Notes: a model not told the origin generated them from the sequence alone. 64,000 nt of DNA from Bartonella quintana (GCF_009936175.1 NZ_AP019773.1:372001-436000), one strand, 5' to 3'; positions 10,098-21,113 are shown, counted from the stretch's first letter. A program made the numbers and translations.

Positions 10098-11474
10098 CTA
10101 TTTGATTCCATTGAGACTATGAAGTACTTTTTTATTTTTATTACGTTTGATATAAATGAGCCCATATCCAAGGCCGGCAAGAGCAGATAAACCAGATCCA
10201 CAGAGAACACCAATTTTTGCAGAATCCAACAGGACAATATCTTTGAAAGCGAGCATTGAAACGAAGATAGACATTGTAAAGCCAATTCCTGCTAAAAATC
10301 CAATCAACAGAATCCCTGTCCATGTCATATGGGGAGGCAATCGGCATAACCCTGATTTTACTGCCAGATAGCTAGCAGTAATAATACCCAAAGGTTTACC
10401 AATAAAGAGACCTATTACAACACTAAGAACAACCAAGAATGATTCATGAGAAGAAAGATCAAAATTTGCAAAACTAACACCAGCATTTGCAAAGGCAAAA
10501 ATTGGCATCACACCGTATGCAACCCATGGATGCAATGTCTTCTGAACACGTATTACTGGTGCAATCATATCGCGTTGTCCTTTGCGCATTTTTTTTAATG
10601 CAGTTGAGATATGATGCAGGTCTGTTTTTATATTTTTTTCTTGAAGGATTTGCATGGCGTTGCTCAGTATTGTAAGCGGAGCTACAAGAGTACGCGTAGG
10701 AAAAACCGGAGTCATCATACCTAAAATCACGCCCGTCAGTGATGGATGAACGCCTGTGATCATTAAACCCCACCAGATGATTGCACCAGGTAGAATGTAA
10801 AGCCATGCCGATGCGAGCCCAATCCATTGAAAAAATAACACCAGAGCAATACCTGCTATTGCAATGGCTAACCCACTAGGATCAATGTTGGTTGAATAGA
10901 AGAAAGCAATGATAAGAACAGCGATAATATCATCAATAATTGCTAGTGATAAGAGAATAACATGAAGGTTAGCAGGGATTTTTTTCCCAAGAAGAGCAAG
11001 AATACCTAGCGCAAAGGCAATATCTGTTGCTGTTGGCACAGCCCAACCATGCATATGTTCACTGTTAAAGTTGAAGCTAAGATAAATAAGTGCAGGAAAA
11101 CAAACTCCACCTATTGCTGAAACTATTGGCAAAATTGCTTGTTTAAAATCGGCGAGAGCGCCTTCATGAATCTCACGCCGAATTTCCATTCCTGCTACGA
11201 GAAAGAAAACGGTCATAAGAGCGTCATTAACCCAGAAATGTAAATCCCATGAGAGTGTAAAATGGCCAAAATTAAAGCCAAGAGGAATATGCCAGAGCGA
11301 TTCATAAACAGAAGCATATTGAGAGTTAGCAAAAATGAGTGCGGCAGCAGCGGCTAATAAAAGAACAATACCACTGAAAGCCTCAACATGGAGAAAACCC
11401 TCAAGAGCAGAGAACGCTCGATTTGTGACAAGAGAGGCGCGATTTGGCAAGCGATTTGAGGATAAAGCAGACAT
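10098..11474 (-). CDS. nhaA: Na+/H+ antiporter NhaA
   Basis: An inner-membrane antiporter that expels Na+ in exchange for H+, controlling internal pH and sodium. It has 458 residues from ATG 11474, which follows TTTGGAG at a good distance; the upstream TTG overlaps that site. The essential adjacent aspartates of the family appear in LAIIDDIIAVLIIAFFYS. VPTATDIAFALGILALLG and the C-terminal IGFLAGIGFTMSIFVSMLAF are also diagnostic. The protein is intact. Its last 20 codons are repeated in inverted form 450 bp downstream. Confidence 0.95.
   Translation of the reverse strand: MSALSSNRLPNRASLVTNRAFSALEGFLHVEAFSGIVLLLAAAAALIFANSQYASVYESLWHIPLGFNFGHFTLSWDLHFWVNDALMTVFFLVAGMEIRREIHEGALADFKQAILPIVSAIGGVCFPALIYLSFNFNSEHMHGWAVPTATDIAFALGILALLGKKIPANLHVILLSLAIIDDIIAVLIIAFFYSTNIDPSGLAIAIAGIALVLFFQWIGLASAWLYILPGAIIWWGLMITGVHPSLTGVILGMMTPVFPTRTLVAPLTILSNAMQILQEKNIKTDLHHISTALKKMRKGQRDMIAPVIRVQKTLHPWVAYGVMPIFAFANAGVSFANFDLSSHESFLVVLSVVIGLFIGKPLGIITASYLAVKSGLCRLPPHMTWTGILLIGFLAGIGFTMSIFVSMLAFKDIVLLDSAKIGVLCGSGLSALAGLGYGLIYIKRNKNKKVLHSLNGIK
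10110..10171 (-). repeat. 62-bp inverted repeat, right arm (inside the nhaA 3' end)
   Basis: This is the arm within the functional nhaA. It pairs with 9598-9659, with 450 bases between the arms. Recombination between them would flip the intervening segment without changing the nhaA protein. Confidence 0.85.
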
Positions 11475-11625
11475 AAGCAACTCCAAATATTAACAATTCT
11501 GCTAATATATATTTTTTGTATAGATTGTTATGCGTGGCATTCATTCTATCATACAAAAGAAAAAAATAGGAATAAAGCTCTTAAATCTTAAGAACAAGGT
11601 TACCATTTTAAGTTGAACACGTTTT

Positions 11626-13317
11626 TTAAGGTGACGATGCATTCTTGACAGTTAGATTTATTTTGTCCAGTACAGTGGACAAACCATTTTCAAGTGCAGT
11701 TTTGAGATCAGCGATTGTGAGGCCTTTTTTATCTTTTGCTGTTATTTTAACAATCAACGTTTGTGGATTTTTAGCAAAGTCACCAAAGGACTTTGAAATA
11801 TTTTCAGCTTTTTCATGATTTTTTAGCAATATTTTAGGGGTTTGAGTCATTATCAGATAGAAATCGTTATAAAGTTCCTTCTTGAGATCATGTTTGCTGT
11901 CATTAAGATTTTGTGCGAGATAAGAAAAAAGCTTATCAATGAAACCAGCATCCGTATAACTTACTTCGGTTTCGATTATACCAAAATCTTGAGAGACAGC
12001 AACCATTGCCTCTTTTTGTCCAGAGAAGAGTTTTGTATCAACATCAATAGCTTTAGCAGATATTTCTCCAGAACCAATATTTTTTATGTTGAAAGACATT
12101 GGATTAAGAAGAAGGGTCCGTTTTTTTTCATCATAAGAAATGTCAAGTTTTCCTGAAAGATCAAGGCGTTCAAAATCCATATTTTTAAGGAATTCTAAGT
12201 CTTTTTCGTCCATTTTTTTAGGTACAATCGAAAGGTTATCGAGAGAGAGCAGAAGTTTTTTTGGTATAGGCTGATCCCATTGGCTTGGTTTGAATTGAAA
12301 TGATTCAAGTGTTGCCTTTAACTGTGGTATATCAATGGTGATGTTATCAATTTTGGCATCGGCTGAGGTAATGGCGAGAAGGATATTTAGAATAATACCA
12401 TTTCGTGCTATTCTTTCAGCTTCTTGGTTATTTGCTTTTCTTGCGTTAAAATAAGCTTTGACCAATTTTTCAAGTGCTTGTTTGAGCGGTTTCATTTTTA
12501 GGCCAGATGTTTTGAAATTGCCAAAAGAGAGGGAAGTATTTTTCTCTTTTTCTTCCAAAACATTGACCATGAAGTTCTCTAGAGAAATAGAACCAGTAAC
12601 GGTTTTTCCTTGATTGAAAGCGTCGCTTTTTCCAAAAATAATAGAATATGCGTAGTTGATGTTAATATCATGCGCTTTTATTGTATTACTCTTGGCGATC
12701 AGAGTCCTCTGTTTTGTACCGTCTGCAGCTATCGTCGTAAGGTCCAAATTTTGAATGCCAACAGATCCAATATGACCATTTTTAAAATCAGAAAGCTGAA
12801 AACCTTTTATTTCAAATTTGTCGGTTAGCTTATTCTTATTTTCTACAGAAAGCAGTATATTCGGCGCAGCAATTGAGGAAAGTTCAAGACGCATAATTGA
12901 TTGCAAAAGATGTGATGTAATCGTACTATCCTTTTTTTTAAAGGATACACTGTTAAGAGAAATTTTTGGGATTTGTAAGTGAATATTATTATGCTGTAAG
13001 TCCACATTATAAAGTGTGAAAGTGCCAGGAATAAAAGAAAGGGGAGGACGGGCTGAAATGGCACCAATTTTAAGTGATATGTCGGCAGGAACTGGGAGGG
13101 TAACGTTTTTCAAGTTGACTTTACCAGTGATGCTGACTTCGGATTTTTCTGCTTTTATGGAATGGCGGGCTATTTCTTGTTTTACAAAACTGTCAAGATG
13201 GGGTTTTACCATATAAAAACCGCCGACAACTATAATTACCAGAATAGCACAAAATCCAATAATACATGTCAGCCAATATCTTAGACTGTTTCGGTACCCA
13301 CCATTAAGATTGACCAT
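11626..13317 (-). CDS. Membrane-anchored envelope protein of unknown function (563 aa)
   Basis: I do not recognise a named family. From ATG 13317 (MVNLNGGYRNSLRYW), which follows GAAAGAAGAAG, the protein has 563 residues. There is one strong membrane segment near 16-38 (LTCIIGFCAILVIIVVGGFYMV). The remainder is a long, mostly beta-like, Lys/Ser-rich domain with repeated phrases such as LKNVTLPVPADISLKIG and ISLNSVSF. That pattern, with an N-terminal anchor and a large periplasmic part, is like AsmA- or DUF945-type envelope proteins, but I cannot assign it. It is monocistronic and follows nhaA on the same strand. Confidence 0.6.
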   Translation of the reverse strand: MVNLNGGYRNSLRYWLTCIIGFCAILVIIVVGGFYMVKPHLDSFVKQEIARHSIKAEKSEVSITGKVNLKNVTLPVPADISLKIGAISARPPLSFIPGTFTLYNVDLQHNNIHLQIPKISLNSVSFKKKDSTITSHLLQSIMRLELSSIAAPNILLSVENKNKLTDKFEIKGFQLSDFKNGHIGSVGIQNLDLTTIAADGTKQRTLIAKSNTIKAHDININYAYSIIFGKSDAFNQGKTVTGSISLENFMVNVLEEKEKNTSLSFGNFKTSGLKMKPLKQALEKLVKAYFNARKANNQEAERIARNGIILNILLAITSADAKIDNITIDIPQLKATLESFQFKPSQWDQPIPKKLLLSLDNLSIVPKKMDEKDLEFLKNMDFERLDLSGKLDISYDEKKRTLLLNPMSFNIKNIGSGEISAKAIDVDTKLFSGQKEAMVAVSQDFGIIETEVSYTDAGFIDKLFSYLAQNLNDSKHDLKKELYNDFYLIMTQTPKILLKNHEKAENISKSFGDFAKNPQTLIVKITAKDKKGLTIADLKTALENGLSTVLDKINLTVKNASSP

Positions 13318-13687
13318 CACTTCTTCTTTCGCTTTTATAACTCTATGTGAGAACGTAGACAAATTTCTTTAAGCAACAATAAAGGCTCAAATATAGCTTG
13401 CACCAGCTCAAAAGTTATCCATTTTTATCTTCTTTTACATGTAGAGTCATTATCATTTTTTTGGCAATATACTTTTATCCACTGTCACCAATTTTCTTTG
13501 GTTTCAGCATTTTATAAACAAGCACTCATAACAAACAGAGAAGTTTATGCTGATCCTAATTTTATCACATTAAATCACTCTAAGGTGTCCTCATGTTTGC
13601 TTTTATCTTGCTGCTGTTTATAGGAACAGTTAAAACACAAAAGATATGTTGTTGTTCATTGCCATTTAACGGGGAGAAAGGGGTGTC
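13318..13687. other. Intergenic region between divergent genes
   Basis: About 370 AT-rich bases between the minus-strand envelope protein and the plus-strand SLC13 transporter. It should hold both promoters. I see no ORF or clear hairpin. Confidence 0.4.
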
Positions 13688-15460
13688 ATGACAGAAAATC
13701 AAATAATGGCTTTTTCTATCATTGGTCTCATGATGATCATTTTTATTTGGGATCGGTTCCGTTATGATCTTGTTGCTATTTTTACATTATTGATTTCTTG
13801 CATTGTCGGCCTTGTCAGCCCGAAGGAGGCGTTTAGCGGTTTTAGTAGTGATATTGTTATTATTGTGGGGAGCGTGTTTATTGTCAGTACGACTGTATCA
13901 CGTTCTGGTATAATGGAATTTATTATCCAACGGATCTGGCCAGAGGTGAAATCTGTGCGCCTTCAATTGGCTTTTTTGGTTATTTCTGTGGTACTTTTAT
14001 CAATGTTTGTTAAAAACATTGGTGCTTTGGCTATCATGCTTCCAATTGCTTTTCAATTTGCTCGTCGTTCTGAGGTTGCACCTTCTGTTTTTTTGATGCC
14101 AATGGCATTTGGTTCTTTGTTGGGTGGTCTTATGACACAGATAGGGACTTCCCCCAATGTCGTTATTTCAGCGATGCGAGAACGTTTATCAGGGGCTCCT
14201 TTTACCATGTTTGATTTTACACCGGTTGGTGCAGCAGTTGCTACTGCTGGTATTTTATATTTGGTCTTTTTTTCTTGGCGTTTACCTGTGCGTGCACGTT
14301 CAGGTGTTTCGTTTGATGATGTGATTGATATTCGAAATTATGTTTCGGAAGTGCATATTCCAATAAATTCACCGATTGTAGGAAAAACCATTGTTGATCT
14401 CGTTAAGCCATCAGGTGGTGATGTCATGGTAGTTCAAATCATTAGAAACAAAGTATCTATTTCACCACTGCCAGATTTTGTTTTATCTGAAAACGATATT
14501 GTTTTGCTGGAAGGTTCGCATACAGGGCTAGATAGCGTGATGAATGCTGCTCGTTTAGAATTTTCTACTGGTCGAACTATTTCCACGGGTGATAAGGACA
14601 GCGACATTGATATTGTGGAAGCAGTCATCACACATAATTCCCCGCTTATAGGTATCAGTGCGAAAGGTTTTTCACTCTTTGATCGCTATAATGTGAATTT
14701 GCTTGCATTAAGTCGTCAACATGAAAGGGTGCGTGGGAGGCTTGGTGATATTGATTTTTATCTTGGTGATGTGATTGTTCTGCAGGGACAGGATATGATT
14801 ATCCCAAAGTTGCTACGGGAACTGAAATGTTTGCCCTTAGCAAAACGTAATATTGTGTTTGGTAATTTACGGCATGGTTTTGTCTCTTTAGCTATTTTAT
14901 TTATAGCAATTATTTTTACGGCTTTTCAGATCGTTCCAGTTGCATTTTCTTTTTTTTCTGCTGCCGCTGCAATGGTTATCTTTCGGGTTTTGCCAGCGCG
15001 TGACTTATATCAGGCATTAGATGGCCAAATATTAGTATTATTAGCAGCACTTATTCCAGTGAGTGAAGCACTAGAAAAGACGGGATGCACGGATCTTATA
15101 GGTCAGTGGCTCAGTCAATTAGCGGTATTTTTTCCACCATTTGGTGCATTAGCGCTTATGTTGATTACAGCTATGTTGGTAACGCCATTTTTGAACAATG
15201 CAGCAACAGTGATGATGGTAGCACCAATCGCGTCAAGTTTTGCTCACTCTCTTCATTATAAGCCTGAAGCTTTTCTGATGGCTGTTGCGATTGGTGCAGG
15301 GTGTGAGTTTCTCACACCTATTGGACATCAAAGTAATATGCTTGTAATGGCGCCAGGAGGATATCGTTTTAGTGATTACCCCCGCTTTGGTGCTCCTTTG
15401 GCGGTATTAATAGTCATTGTTGCGGTTCCAATGCTTATGTGGATTTGGCCATTACAATAG
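13688..15460 (+). CDS. SLC13-family anion transporter with TrkA-C domains
   Basis: A 590-residue inner-membrane transporter of the divalent-anion:Na+ symporter type. Hydrophobic halves (about 1-200 and 395-590) flank a soluble middle with two RCK/TrkA-C domains: VSEVHIPINSPIVGKTIVDL... and VEAVITHNSPLIGISAKGF... . The paired motifs GLMTQIGTSPNVVIS in the first half and GAGCEFLTPIGHQSNMLV in the second are the substrate/Na+ site repeats of this family. The substrate (sulfate, dicarboxylate or other) cannot be told from sequence. The start is ATG after GGGGAGAAAGGGG. Confidence 0.85.
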   Translation: MTENQIMAFSIIGLMMIIFIWDRFRYDLVAIFTLLISCIVGLVSPKEAFSGFSSDIVIIVGSVFIVSTTVSRSGIMEFIIQRIWPEVKSVRLQLAFLVISVVLLSMFVKNIGALAIMLPIAFQFARRSEVAPSVFLMPMAFGSLLGGLMTQIGTSPNVVISAMRERLSGAPFTMFDFTPVGAAVATAGILYLVFFSWRLPVRARSGVSFDDVIDIRNYVSEVHIPINSPIVGKTIVDLVKPSGGDVMVVQIIRNKVSISPLPDFVLSENDIVLLEGSHTGLDSVMNAARLEFSTGRTISTGDKDSDIDIVEAVITHNSPLIGISAKGFSLFDRYNVNLLALSRQHERVRGRLGDIDFYLGDVIVLQGQDMIIPKLLRELKCLPLAKRNIVFGNLRHGFVSLAILFIAIIFTAFQIVPVAFSFFSAAAAMVIFRVLPARDLYQALDGQILVLLAALIPVSEALEKTGCTDLIGQWLSQLAVFFPPFGALALMLITAMLVTPFLNNAATVMMVAPIASSFAHSLHYKPEAFLMAVAIGAGCEFLTPIGHQSNMLVMAPGGYRFSDYPRFGAPLAVLIVIVAVPMLMWIWPLQ

Positions 15461-16102
15461 AACACTTTTAGAACCTATAAGTATCAATCTCAAAGGCTGT
15501 TAATTGGATGAAGGTAAGTTGAAGAGATAGACTTGTGCAAAGAGTTTTGCTTGAAGTTTGGATTTGTATTAGGCTCTATTATGGGCTCCAGCGTTTCTTT
15601 TATGCTGGATAAATAAGACTTGTTTATTTGGTTTTAAATGTTTCCAATCATGGAAATTGAGTCATGCCTTTTTGTTAAAGGTTTTTTTAATGAATTTGCT
15701 TCCCATTGTCATACTACAACCGAGGATTTTGAAAAGTGCAATACAACAGTTGCTTTTAAAGTTTTAAAAGATTTTCCCCGTACATAACTAGGAACGGCTA
15801 CTGACTAACTAGGGGAGCTACGGGTAACACTGTCGAGATTATAAACAAGCATGCATAGTAGAAATAAGGCATTAATAACTTTCCTATTTTTACAAAATCA
15901 AAGATATCTAAGAGCTGTAATGTGAACCAAAAGGGAATAACATTGTTTTTGATGAATAAATTAAAAGAATTCAATCTGATCGGATATTATATTATTTAAA
16001 ACGAATAGGCTGGCAATTTTAAGATTTTGAGTTAATTAGGGCTACCATCTTTATTCATTTATGCGTAAAAGTGCAGAAAGTGATTTTTTCAGGGTGTGAT
16101 AT
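15461..16102. other. Gene-free gap before the YfgM-like gene
   Basis: About 640 bases with no ORF worth calling, no tRNA fold and no strong hairpin. The last 150 bases are very AT-rich and may contain the promoter of the downstream gene. Confidence 0.4.
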
Positions 16103-16774
16103 ATGTCGTATGATAGTTTTATTGCTGAAGTTAATGCAGAGTTTCGTCAGGAAAAAGCTCTCGCTTTCTGGAGACGTTATGGTTTTTCGGTTATTGTTGC
16201 AGCCATTATTTTTGTGTTGATGATAGTCATTTATCAAATTTACCATTATGAGCAAATGAAGAAAGCTGGTCATATTGGTGATGCATTTATGAAAGTCCTT
16301 GATTTTGCGGATACACGTCATTTTGATGAGGCGATGAAGCAATTGAAAAATGTGAAAGCTTCTAACTTTGGGGGATATCCTTTTCTTGCTCGTATGCGTG
16401 AGGCTTCTTTACTTATGGAACAAGGTGATGCTGTTAAATCTGTGGAAGCTTTTGATTCTGTCGCTGCTGATGAAAAAGCACCGCCAATTTTGCGAAAAGT
16501 TGCAAAAATTCGGGCAGCTTATATTTTGGTTGATACAGGGACTTTGGATGACGTCAAAAAACGGGTCAAAGACATGGAAAATGATATTGACCCTATGCGT
16601 ATATCTGCAAGAGAGGCTTTGGGCTTAGCTGCTTATAAAGCTGATAAAATGGATGAAGCGGTTGATTATTTTAGGAAGATCTCTAAAGAAGGTGTTCTAG
16701 GATCAAAAGCAACAGAGAGGGCACGAATTATGCTTGAGCTTATGCAAGCTGAGGGCAAGGCAGACAAGGAATAA
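16103..16774 (+). CDS. Tetratricopeptide-like membrane protein (TPR_21, YfgM type)
   Basis: A 223-residue protein with a cytosolic N terminus rich in charged residues ([24 protein letters not shown]), one membrane segment near 29-48, and a periplasmic helical-repeat part. This matches the YfgM family, which in E. coli associates with the SecYEG translocon and periplasmic chaperones. Next to der it takes the position yfgM has in many proteobacteria (yfgM-bamB-der); bamB is absent here. The stop lies 4 bp from the der start, so the two are very likely cotranscribed. Confidence 0.8.
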   Translation: MSYDSFIAEVNAEFRQEKALAFWRRYGFSVIVAAIIFVLMIVIYQIYHYEQMKKAGHIGDAFMKVLDFADTRHFDEAMKQLKNVKASNFGGYPFLARMREASLLMEQGDAVKSVEAFDSVAADEKAPPILRKVAKIRAAYILVDTGTLDDVKKRVKDMENDIDPMRISAREALGLAAYKADKMDEAVDYFRKISKEGVLGSKATERARIMLELMQAEGKADKE

Positions 16775-16778
16775 ATTG

Positions 16779-18209
16779 ATGAGCCTTACCATTGCTGTAG
16801 TTGGTCGGCCCAATGTTGGGAAGTCAACGCTCTTTAATCGTTTGGTTGGCCAAAAATTGGCTTTGGTTTGTGATAAGCCAGGTGTGACACGTGATCGACG
16901 TATTCATGCGGCAGAACTTCAAGATCTGTGTTTTGATGTGATCGATACAGCTGGGTTGGAAGAAGCCGGTGATCATACACTTGAAGGTCGTATGTGTTCA
17001 CATACAAAAGCTGCTATTAATGAAGCGGATCTTATTTTATTCATGTTTGATGCAAAGAGTGGCATAACGCCGAGTGATTTAAATTTTGCGTCCCTGGTTC
17101 GTAAATCGGGAAAACCAATTGTGCTTGTTGCCAATAAATCTGAGTCAAAAGCGGCAGTAGGGACAGAGTATGAGGCGTGGTCATTAGGTTTGGGGGAGCC
17201 CTGTCCAATATCTGCTGAACATGGTTTGGGTCTTTCAGATCTTCGTGATGCAATTATGGATGCTATTGGTAAAGAGAGAGTTTTTGAAAGCAAGAACGCG
17301 GAAAAATGTGTTTCTGTACAGTCTGCATCTGTTGGTGATTATGTGGATGATTTGGAGGAAAAGGGATCTGTTTGCGATGAAAGTAAACAACCCCTTCGGA
17401 TTGCAGTTGCTGGTCGCCCAAACACAGGAAAATCAACTCTCATCAATAGGATGTTGGGGCAAGATCGTTTGTTGACAGGACCTGAAGCAGGATTGACTCG
17501 TGATTCCATTTCTGTGGATTGGGAATGGCGTGGTCGTCATATTAAACTTTTTGATACTGCAGGGTTACGTCGAAAGTCGAAAATTCAAGAAAAATTAGAA
17601 AAACTTTCTGTTGCAGATACTTTGCGTGCAATTCGTTTTGCGGAAGTGGTGGTGATTGTTTTTGATGCAACTGCGCCTTTTGAAAAGCAGGATTTACAAA
17701 TTGCTGATCTTGTGATTCGTGAAGGGCGTGTTCCAATTATTGCTTTCAATAAGTGGGATCTTATTGAAAATAGCCAGGTAACATTAGTTGATTTGCATGA
17801 AAAATGTGCCCACCTTCTTCCTCAAGTTCCTGGTTTGAGAGCTGTCCCTTTATCGGGGCAATATGGTCAAGGGATTGATAACCTGATGGAAAATGTTATG
17901 ATGATGCACCGTATGTGGAATCGTCGTATTTCCACTGCCAAATTGAACCGATGGCTTGAAACTATTGTTGCGCATCATCCACCCCCTGCAATTTTTGGGC
18001 GTCGACTTAAGGTTAAATATATCACACAGGTTAAGACACGTCCTCCTGGATTTGTGATTTCTTGCTCACGACCAAAAACAATGCCTCAATCGTATTTGCG
18101 TTATCTTTCTAATGGATTGCGCAATACGTTTGATATGCCTGGTGTACCAATTCGCATATCATTACGGGCATCTGACAATCCTTTCGCAGCACGTTCTAAA
18201 AAGAAATGA
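16779..18209 (+). CDS. der: Ribosome-assembly GTPase Der (EngA)
   Basis: An essential GTPase for 50S subunit maturation. It has 476 residues and the tandem G domains unique to Der: GRPNVGKST at 9-17 with DTAGLEE and NKSE, then GRPNTGKST near 212 with DTAGLRRKS and NKWD. A C-terminal KH-like domain ends in FAARSKKK. I start at ATG 16779 ([12 protein letters not shown]), because the frame upstream overlaps the YfgM-like gene. Confidence 0.96.
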   Translation: MSLTIAVVGRPNVGKSTLFNRLVGQKLALVCDKPGVTRDRRIHAAELQDLCFDVIDTAGLEEAGDHTLEGRMCSHTKAAINEADLILFMFDAKSGITPSDLNFASLVRKSGKPIVLVANKSESKAAVGTEYEAWSLGLGEPCPISAEHGLGLSDLRDAIMDAIGKERVFESKNAEKCVSVQSASVGDYVDDLEEKGSVCDESKQPLRIAVAGRPNTGKSTLINRMLGQDRLLTGPEAGLTRDSISVDWEWRGRHIKLFDTAGLRRKSKIQEKLEKLSVADTLRAIRFAEVVVIVFDATAPFEKQDLQIADLVIREGRVPIIAFNKWDLIENSQVTLVDLHEKCAHLLPQVPGLRAVPLSGQYGQGIDNLMENVMMMHRMWNRRISTAKLNRWLETIVAHHPPPAIFGRRLKVKYITQVKTRPPGFVISCSRPKTMPQSYLRYLSNGLRNTFDMPGVPIRISLRASDNPFAARSKKK

Positions 18210-18930
18210 TTGCTCTCTATTTTTTCAAAGTTTATGAAATCTGCCTTAAAAACAAGTTTTTTAAATAAGCTTTTTCATGATTATTGAGTTTTAATATCAA
18301 TTTATTAACTCAACAGATAATGATTTTTCCTTCAATAAAAGAAAAAATTATTTTATAATAAGTTTATTTATAAAGATAATTTATTATTCTCCTTATTAAA
18401 TTAAGGACATCGGATAGAGTAATATTTTCTTATTTCAACTTCTCTTATCAAAATCGAAAGAATTTTTTACTTACACCTTATGAATAGACCACCGTAAACA
18501 GTTGCATAAAGTGGTGTGGTCGTCTTTAAAGTCCTGTTTACAAGTCCTTTTTGTGTGATATGTATTAAATGATAGGTCTATTTATGTGTCGTGCATTAAT
18601 AGGTGAAGGAGTTTCATTGATGAACGATGGATAAAATCTACAACAAATGATTGACTTCGGAGGATGTTTGCTCAATATGTCTCCTACAGTTCTGATATGA
18701 GGACAGTTATAGCTTACCTTAAGGTAAAGCAGCATTGCATTCCTTGTTGAAGGTAGTTATTTGAAGGTGCGTTAAAGGTTGGAGTTTATAAAATTGAAAG
18801 ACACGTTATTTATGCGATAAATTGTGATAGATTTCTTTTAGTGGCTTGACGAATAAATTGAGGAACAATATGCTATTCGCGGTTTTGTGAAATGCATTTT
18901 AACTTTTCTTTGATTATTAAGGAGCCAATT
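18210..18930. other. Long gene-free leader before the ATP synthase Fo operon
   Basis: About 720 AT-rich bases with no credible ORF. It contains a perfect 14-bp palindrome at 18714-18727. A looser GACCAC...GTGGTC arrangement lies near 18488-18523. The promoter of the atp operon should be here, but no box stands out. Confidence 0.4.
18714..18727. promoter_or_regulatory. Perfect 14-bp palindrome upstream of atpI
   Basis: TTACCTTAAGGTAA reads the same on both strands and lies about 200 bp upstream of the atpI start. It has the symmetry of a dimeric regulator site, but a chance palindrome in AT-rich DNA is possible. Confidence 0.25.
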
Positions 18931-19356
18931 ATGGCAAAGGGCAACGAACGCGTTGTACCACAAGAGGAAGCTGAAGGGAAAAGGCAAGAAGACTGTTTCC
19001 ATTCAGTGGATTTAGAATGCCGTAGTCAGAATTTAGGCTTAGCTTTAATACCTAAGGAAGCATTAAAGAGGTATAAGTGTGAGAAAGGAAGAGAGCCAAA
19101 AGGGATAGGTAGTGCCCGTGCGGTTAAGCTTTCCAGTGAGTTTTTAGCAAGTATCATTGTAGGCGTTGTTTTGGGGTTGGGGTTTGATAAGCTAGTAGGT
19201 TCATTACCATGGGGGTTGGTGTTTTTTCTTTTTCTTGGATTTGCTGCTGGTGTATTAAATATTCTTCGCTCTGTCGGCTATATTGCCTCCAGTCGATTAG
19301 AGCAAAGAGGCGCATCGCGCCAAGATAAAAGGACCGATAAGAGGTCCAATAAATGA
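18931..19356 (+). CDS. atpI: ATP synthase assembly protein AtpI
   Basis: AtpI helps assemble the c-ring of Fo. ATG 18931 (MAKGNERVV) follows AAGGAG at a good distance, giving 141 residues. A long polar N-terminal part precedes two membrane helices: [21 protein letters not shown] and [20 protein letters not shown]. The polar part is longer than in many AtpI proteins. It is the first gene of the Fo operon, and atpB starts 7 bp later. Confidence 0.88.
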   Translation: MAKGNERVVPQEEAEGKRQEDCFHSVDLECRSQNLGLALIPKEALKRYKCEKGREPKGIGSARAVKLSSEFLASIIVGVVLGLGFDKLVGSLPWGLVFFLFLGFAAGVLNILRSVGYIASSRLEQRGASRQDKRTDKRSNK

Positions 19357-19363
19357 GGTTAAA

Positions 19364-20122
19364 GTGACATCGCACGCTCCAGATCCTGTTCATCAGTTTG
19401 AGATTTCACGATTGATTAATATTTCCGTAGGAAATATGGATTTGTCGTTTACAAATGTATCATTTTTTATAATTGCTACGGTTGTTGCGACTTCAGTCTT
19501 TCTCTTTATTTCATCATCAAGTCGTGGGTTGGTTCCAACGCGAATGCAATCTATTTCAGAAATTGCTTATGAATTTGTAGCCTCGACTTTGCGAGAATCA
19601 TGTGGTGTACAGGGGATGCAGTTTTTCCCTTTAGTCTTTTCTCTATTTACTTTTATTTTGGTTGCTAATTTTATTGGTCTTTTCCCCTATTTTTATACAA
19701 TTACTTCTCAGATTATGATCACGTTTTCATTGGCGATGTTGGTGATCTTGACGGTGATTGGTTATGGTTTTCGTAAGCATGGGATCGGTTTTTTGAAACT
19801 GTTCGTTCCCAGTGGTGTACCTGTTGTGATTTTGCCTTTGGTTACGATGATTGAAGTAATTTCTTTTTTCTCTCGTCCTATCAGTCTTTCGCTTCGTCTT
19901 TTTGCGAATATGCTTGCTGGTCATATTACTCTCAAAGTCTTTTCTGGTTTTATTGTATCAATGATTGAACTAGGAATCATGGGCGTTAGCGGTTCAATTT
20001 TACCGCTTATCATGACTGTAGCGATTACTGCTCTTGAATTTTTGGTTGCGTTTCTTCAGGCTTATGTCTTTACAGTTTTAACCTGTATGTATCTTAATGA
20101 TGCGGTCCATCCGGGACATTAA
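19364..20122 (+). CDS. atpB: ATP synthase Fo subunit a
   Basis: The stator subunit that forms the two proton half-channels. It has 252 residues, starting at GTG 19364 behind GAGG. The essential arginine lies in [14 protein letters not shown], and the final helix has [24 protein letters not shown], a Rhizobiales-type ending. It is intact and is followed by atpE after a 54-bp gap with a good AAAGGAG. Confidence 0.95.
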   Translation: MTSHAPDPVHQFEISRLINISVGNMDLSFTNVSFFIIATVVATSVFLFISSSSRGLVPTRMQSISEIAYEFVASTLRESCGVQGMQFFPLVFSLFTFILVANFIGLFPYFYTITSQIMITFSLAMLVILTVIGYGFRKHGIGFLKLFVPSGVPVVILPLVTMIEVISFFSRPISLSLRLFANMLAGHITLKVFSGFIVSMIELGIMGVSGSILPLIMTVAITALEFLVAFLQAYVFTVLTCMYLNDAVHPGH

Positions 20123-20176
20123 TAAAACTGACGGTTTTCCGTCAAATGGTGCAATTTTGCTTTAAAGGAGAATAAT

Positions 20177-20407
20177 ATGGAATTAGTGCTTGCAGCAAAA
20201 TACATTGGTGCTGGTCTTGCTTGCTTTGGTATGGCGGGGACAGCTTTGGGACTTGGGAATATTTTTGGTAGCTATCTTTCTGGTGCATTACGTAATCCAT
20301 CGGCAGCAGATAGTCAGTTTGGTCGTCTCGTCTTTGGTTTTGCTGTGACAGAGGCTTTGGGTATTTTTTCATTGCTTGTTGCTTTGTTGCTTCTTTTTGC
20401 GGTTTAA
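20177..20407 (+). CDS. atpE: ATP synthase Fo subunit c
   Basis: The proteolipid of the rotary ring: 76 residues, two helices joined by the polar loop RNPSAAD. The proton-carrying carboxylate is E59, in FAVTEALGIF. The glycine pattern of the first helix (GAGLACFGMAGTALGLGNIFG) is typical. A 139-bp spacer to the b' gene may help the higher synthesis that subunit c needs. Confidence 0.96.
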   Translation: MELVLAAKYIGAGLACFGMAGTALGLGNIFGSYLSGALRNPSAADSQFGRLVFGFAVTEALGIFSLLVALLLLFAV

Positions 20408-20546
20408 TCATTTTTGAAAGGGTATGCCTGCTTTCTTTATGAGGGCGGGGATGCTCTTTTGGTGTTGTAACGAAAGGAGCGTTAGTCGGCCGTCGTTTGT
20501 TTTGAATAAAACGCCTTAAGCCAGGCTGTTTGAAGGATGAGAGAAA

Positions 20547-21113
20547 ATGTTTATTTCCAGCGCTTTTGCACAGAGCAATGAAATACTGGTAGAGCATATT
20601 AAAAATGCATCAGAGCATGCAGATCGTATATTTCCACCTTTTGATTTTGTGCATTTTGGTTCACATTTTTTTTGGTTGGCGATTTCTTTTGGGCTTTTTT
20701 ATCTTTTTATCTCTCGTGTGATTGTACCCCGTATTGGTGATGTTATTGAGACACGTCGGGATCGAATCGCATCTGATTTGGATCAAGCAATGCGTATGAA
20801 ACAAGAAGCAGATACCGTGGTTGAAACTTACGAGCGGAAATTAGCACAAGCGCGTTCACAAGCTCATATTATAGCACAAGCAGCTGGCGAGGAGATAAAA
20901 CAAAAGGTTGAGCTTGAACGAAGAGAAATTGAAGCAAGTTTAGAGAAAAAGCTAAAAGATGCTGAAAAACAGATAGCAAAAATTCGCGATAAAGCTATGC
21001 AGAATGTTGGCTCAATTGCTGAAGAAGCAGCCCTTGAGATTGTAAAAAAAATGATTGATGTTGATGTCAGCAGAGAGTCTGTTCGTTCAGCTGTTAAAGC
21101 TGCAGGTTATTGA
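20547..21113 (+). CDS. atpG: ATP synthase Fo subunit b'
   Basis: One of two different b-type stator subunits used by Alphaproteobacteria. The 188-residue protein has one membrane segment near 33-54 ([24 protein letters not shown]), then a long Ala/Glu/Lys coiled coil that reaches F1. Its extra N-terminal stretch before the membrane marks it as b'. The start follows AAGGATGAGAG. The downstream b gene begins 12 bp after the stop. Confidence 0.9.
   Translation: MFISSAFAQSNEILVEHIKNASEHADRIFPPFDFVHFGSHFFWLAISFGLFYLFISRVIVPRIGDVIETRRDRIASDLDQAMRMKQEADTVVETYERKLAQARSQAHIIAQAAGEEIKQKVELERREIEASLEKKLKDAEKQIAKIRDKAMQNVGSIAEEAALEIVKKMIDVDVSRESVRSAVKAAGY

Noticed and set aside
9831..10122. Two antisense ORFs between lysC and nhaA
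   Set aside because: They overlap each other on opposite strands, have no family features, and sit in a stretch that shows signs of rearrangement.
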